Positions 62,416 through 64,000 of a stretch of 64,000 nt of DNA are shown one piece after another. Made by a program: the position numbers and the translations under genes. Within the stretch, counting starts at the first letter, position 1, and every line of letters begins with the position of its first letter. Origin of the DNA: Bacillota bacterium (GTDB lineage Bacteria; Bacillota_A; Clostridia; Lachnospirales; Lachnospiraceae); contig JAEYMU010000002.1 in NCBI GenBank assembly GCA_023407175.1, positions 89,951-153,950 on the forward strand. The letters run 5' to 3'. The notes beneath the pieces are model-generated. The model saw only the letters and a program-made list of their open reading frames with translations. It had not been told where the DNA came from and did not search any database.

Positions 62416-62706
62416 AAATGCCAATTTTCTTTTTTATTCGGTTCATACTTTCTTTGAATTCATCTTTTTCTTCCCCATATAACCAAATTTCGTATTTGTC
62501 AATAAGGTTCTGGTTATCCATGTTATCGAAAATAACTTCCAGCTGCTTTTTATACTGTGATAGTATTGTATTATCTACAGATGCAATTTTTTCTACTAAT
62601 TCAATACAGTCATCATCCGAATATAATAGTATCCATGTATGAATTGACTTTCATTTAAGTTGTTTGAATAAAGCTCCCTTAACTCCGAACTGGAAGTAAT
62701 CATCAT
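62414..62706 (-). pseudogene. Small frameshifted gene, about 97 codons
   Basis: Two overlapping minus-strand frames together give one protein-like sequence. The first begins at an ATG at 62706 (MMITSSSELRELYSNNLNES) and would stop at 62596. The second carries on from about 62650 with DDDCIELVEKIASVDNTIL and YEIWLYGEEKDEFKESMNR to a TAA at 62414. The second frame has no start codon of its own, so a single-base indel near 62610-62650 is the simplest explanation. The product would be a small acidic protein, similar in size and charge to immunity proteins. It lies downstream of a toxin-immunity pair and an IS remnant. Function unknown. Confidence 0.55.
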
Positions 62707-62731
62707 TTTCGTGCTATTTTTAAGAAAGAAA

Positions 62732-62920
62732 TTACGGTTCTTCTAGAATCGGTTCCCTATATTCTGTCTTATTTTTCATCATTTCGTACACAATGTTCAC
62801 CAATCGGTGCATGATACAGACCAGTGCCTGAGATTTTGTCTTTCCTTCACCGATTTCCTGCATATAATAGTCATAAAATACCGGATGATTGGGTGCTCCA
62901 TTCTTTGGTGTGGACACCAT
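62732..62920 (-). pseudogene. C-terminal remnant of an IS110-family transposase
   Basis: The 62 residues visible match the end of IS110/IS116/IS902 transposases: HPVFYDYYMQEIGEGKTKSQA followed by LVCIMHRLVNIVYEMMKNKTEY. The DEDD catalytic part and the rest of the element are missing; the frame continues upstream only about 40 bases before it loses similarity. It marks past insertion and deletion between the toxin-immunity pair and the frameshifted gene. The bases between 62921 and 63108 show nothing else. Confidence 0.75.
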
Positions 62921-63108
62921 GGTTACTGCCAGGAAATAAAATAATCCTTCAGGTAATTGTAACCACTATAAAAACAACCAATGAAAACAATTATTCTCTT
63001 ATCTTTAAAAAAATTAACTAGCAGAGGAGAAAGACAGTTTACTATTTACTTAAACCCATCAAAACCCCCCTTTTACTTGAAGATCACACTAGATCAATTG
63101 TGGTATAT

Positions 63109-63456
63109 TTAAGAAAACTCTTCTAAAACCTTTCTTGAATATTCACCTAGAAATTCTCTTAAATAAGGTTTTTCTTTAAAAAGATATGCCATACTCTCAA
63201 AAACACTTAACGATATTACTTCATCCGCATATTCATCATTTAGACACAATATGCTTTCAAGTAAATTGAAAATATTTATCATCTCTTGTTGATTATTTTG
63301 TAAAATACATTCTATTAAGTAGGGTGTAAGAACATCACCAAATACAGTGTGTGATCCAGTATCATCACCTTCTTGCCAACTAACTTCGTCACTATATTTT
63401 TGGCGAAGTTGGGGTAAATGCATAATTAACATTTTATTTAATTTATCACTTTTCAA
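63109..63456 (-). CDS. Probable immunity protein for the adjacent toxin
   Basis: A 115-residue acidic cytosolic protein. Its pattern (HLPQLRQKYSDEVSWQEGDD, then HTVFGDVLTPYLIECIL and IFNLLESILCLNDEYADEV) resembles small immunity-type proteins, possibly the DUF7674 group, found beside polymorphic toxins. It begins one base after the toxin stop, the usual place for an immunity gene, and is equally AT-rich. I infer that it binds and neutralises the toxin domain encoded just before it. Confidence 0.65.
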   Translation of the reverse strand: MKSDKLNKMLIMHLPQLRQKYSDEVSWQEGDDTGSHTVFGDVLTPYLIECILQNNQQEMINIFNLLESILCLNDEYADEVISLSVFESMAYLFKEKPYLREFLGEYSRKVLEEFS

Positions 63457-64000
63457 TTAATTTCCTCCCAATGCATTTTTCAAATCATTTAGTAACTTAG
63501 TGGCAATATCCAAATCGCTTTGATTTAGAGGTTGATTCTTGATAATGTTTTCAAGATTTGTTACTCTTTCCGTGGCTTTTTGAATATGAGATTTTCCTCC
63601 TACCAACTCTCCAGTCGACAATTCGTGTCGCACAGCATCTGCTAATCCACCATCACCAACTGTTGCGCCGGGTCTATAAATTTCATTTATGGCATTTTTA
63701 AGTTTGTCATTCTGAACTGAATTTAGTAATTGATCTCTTTTACTTAGGTCCCCCAAATTATCAATATTACCTATAATCTTAACAGAATCATCCGCTTTGT
63801 CAACAGTCTCCGCAGTCTTTCCTAAGCCGTTGGCAATATCCTCTGCGGTAGCCGTTCCTTTGCTGAATTTACTGAACCAAGAGGCTAACTCCCCGGATTT
63901 AATGCCCGCTTTTATTGCATCAACAGCGGCTGTCACCCCCTTGGTACTGACTAAGGCCAGCAAAACTTCTCCGACGGCCTGGCCCAACATTCTGGCTTTT
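63457..64000 (-). CDS. C-terminal part of a polymorphic toxin (partial, continues beyond the window)
   Basis: The frame is open to the window edge, so at least 180 residues of a larger protein are seen. An Ala/Gly-rich helical part (GVTAAVDAIKAGIKSGELAS) is followed by a compact C-terminal domain of about 80 residues: NEIYRPGATVGDGGLADAVR, ELSTGELVGGKSHIQKA and LNQSDLDIATKLLNDLKNAL. This resembles a toxin module of the Ntox28 kind, predicted to act as a nuclease, though I am not certain of the family. The N-terminal delivery domain (LXG, RHS or WXG) lies outside. An ATG at 63990 is probably internal. Confidence 0.7.
   Translation of the reverse strand, partial: KARMLGQAVGEVLLALVSTKGVTAAVDAIKAGIKSGELASWFSKFSKGTATAEDIANGLGKTAETVDKADDSVKIIGNIDNLGDLSKRDQLLNSVQNDKLKNAINEIYRPGATVGDGGLADAVRHELSTGELVGGKSHIQKATERVTNLENIIKNQPLNQSDLDIATKLLNDLKNALGGN

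Noticed and set aside
1..64000. CRISPR array, tRNA or rRNA genes
   Set aside because: No regularly spaced direct repeats of CRISPR size, no cloverleaf and no rRNA-like sequence were seen.

Overview
The window looks like chromosomal DNA of a motile, spore-forming, Gram-positive anaerobe of the Clostridia, most likely a Lachnospiraceae member. I infer this from strong GGAGG ribosome sites with frequent TTG/GTG starts, FliS and two flagellins, BofA and YaaL (endospore-former genes), a clostridial-style Tad pilus cluster (TadZ, TadA, TadB, TadC, Flp, TadE, TadV and an FHA protein), YesM/YesN two-component genes beside a carbohydrate ABC transporter, and lipoprotein signal peptides. No rRNA, tRNA or CRISPR array was seen.

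Layout. Positions 1-3000: end of a chemoreceptor, a ROK sugar kinase and a DUF885 lipoprotein. 3100-10700: flagellar block with a giant FliK-like protein, a flagellin and FliS. 11000-11700: YaaL and BofA. 11700-23300: a MerR regulator and an operon-like run with a P-II protein, a complete polyamine-type ABC transporter (ATPase, two permeases, lipoprotein), two carbon-nitrogen hydrolases (one N-carbamoylputrescine amidase-like), two tandem amidohydrolases and a PNPOx-family protein. 23400-29700: carbohydrate-type ABC transporter with YesM/YesN. 29700-32500: a second, divergent 826-residue flagellin. 32500-44200: Tad pilus cluster. 44400-54000: a mixed set (small membrane protein, glycerol kinase, rhomboid, flavodoxin-SCP2 fusion, histidine kinase, PAS-GGDEF-EAL protein, HIT protein, DUF6270 protein). 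54000-55400: MurG coupled to a TSCPD protein. 55500-60400: an LD-carboxypeptidase, then three enzymes of S-adenosylhomocysteine/methylthioadenosine recycling. 61400-64000: an AT-rich accessory end with small membrane proteins, a frameshifted gene, an IS110-family remnant and a polymorphic toxin C-terminus with its probable immunity gene.

The strongest candidate for a little-described system is the 11.7-23.3 kb locus. A MerR-type operator (a perfect 6-bp dyad inside a 19-bp promoter spacer) stands before a P-II gene with a lengthened T-loop and no uridylylation tyrosine, followed by a polyamine-type importer and several amide or cyclic-amide hydrolases. I read it as an energy- or effector-gated uptake and breakdown route for a putrescine-related amide. 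The second novelty is a two-hairpin leader found in front of three unrelated genes (21780, 55614 and, on the minus strand, 62110), each ending in a GGGA/AGGG ribosome site 6-7 bases before the ATG. Several other large palindromic elements (18247, 40254, 47457, 62186) suggest that the genome carries families of structured intergenic repeats.
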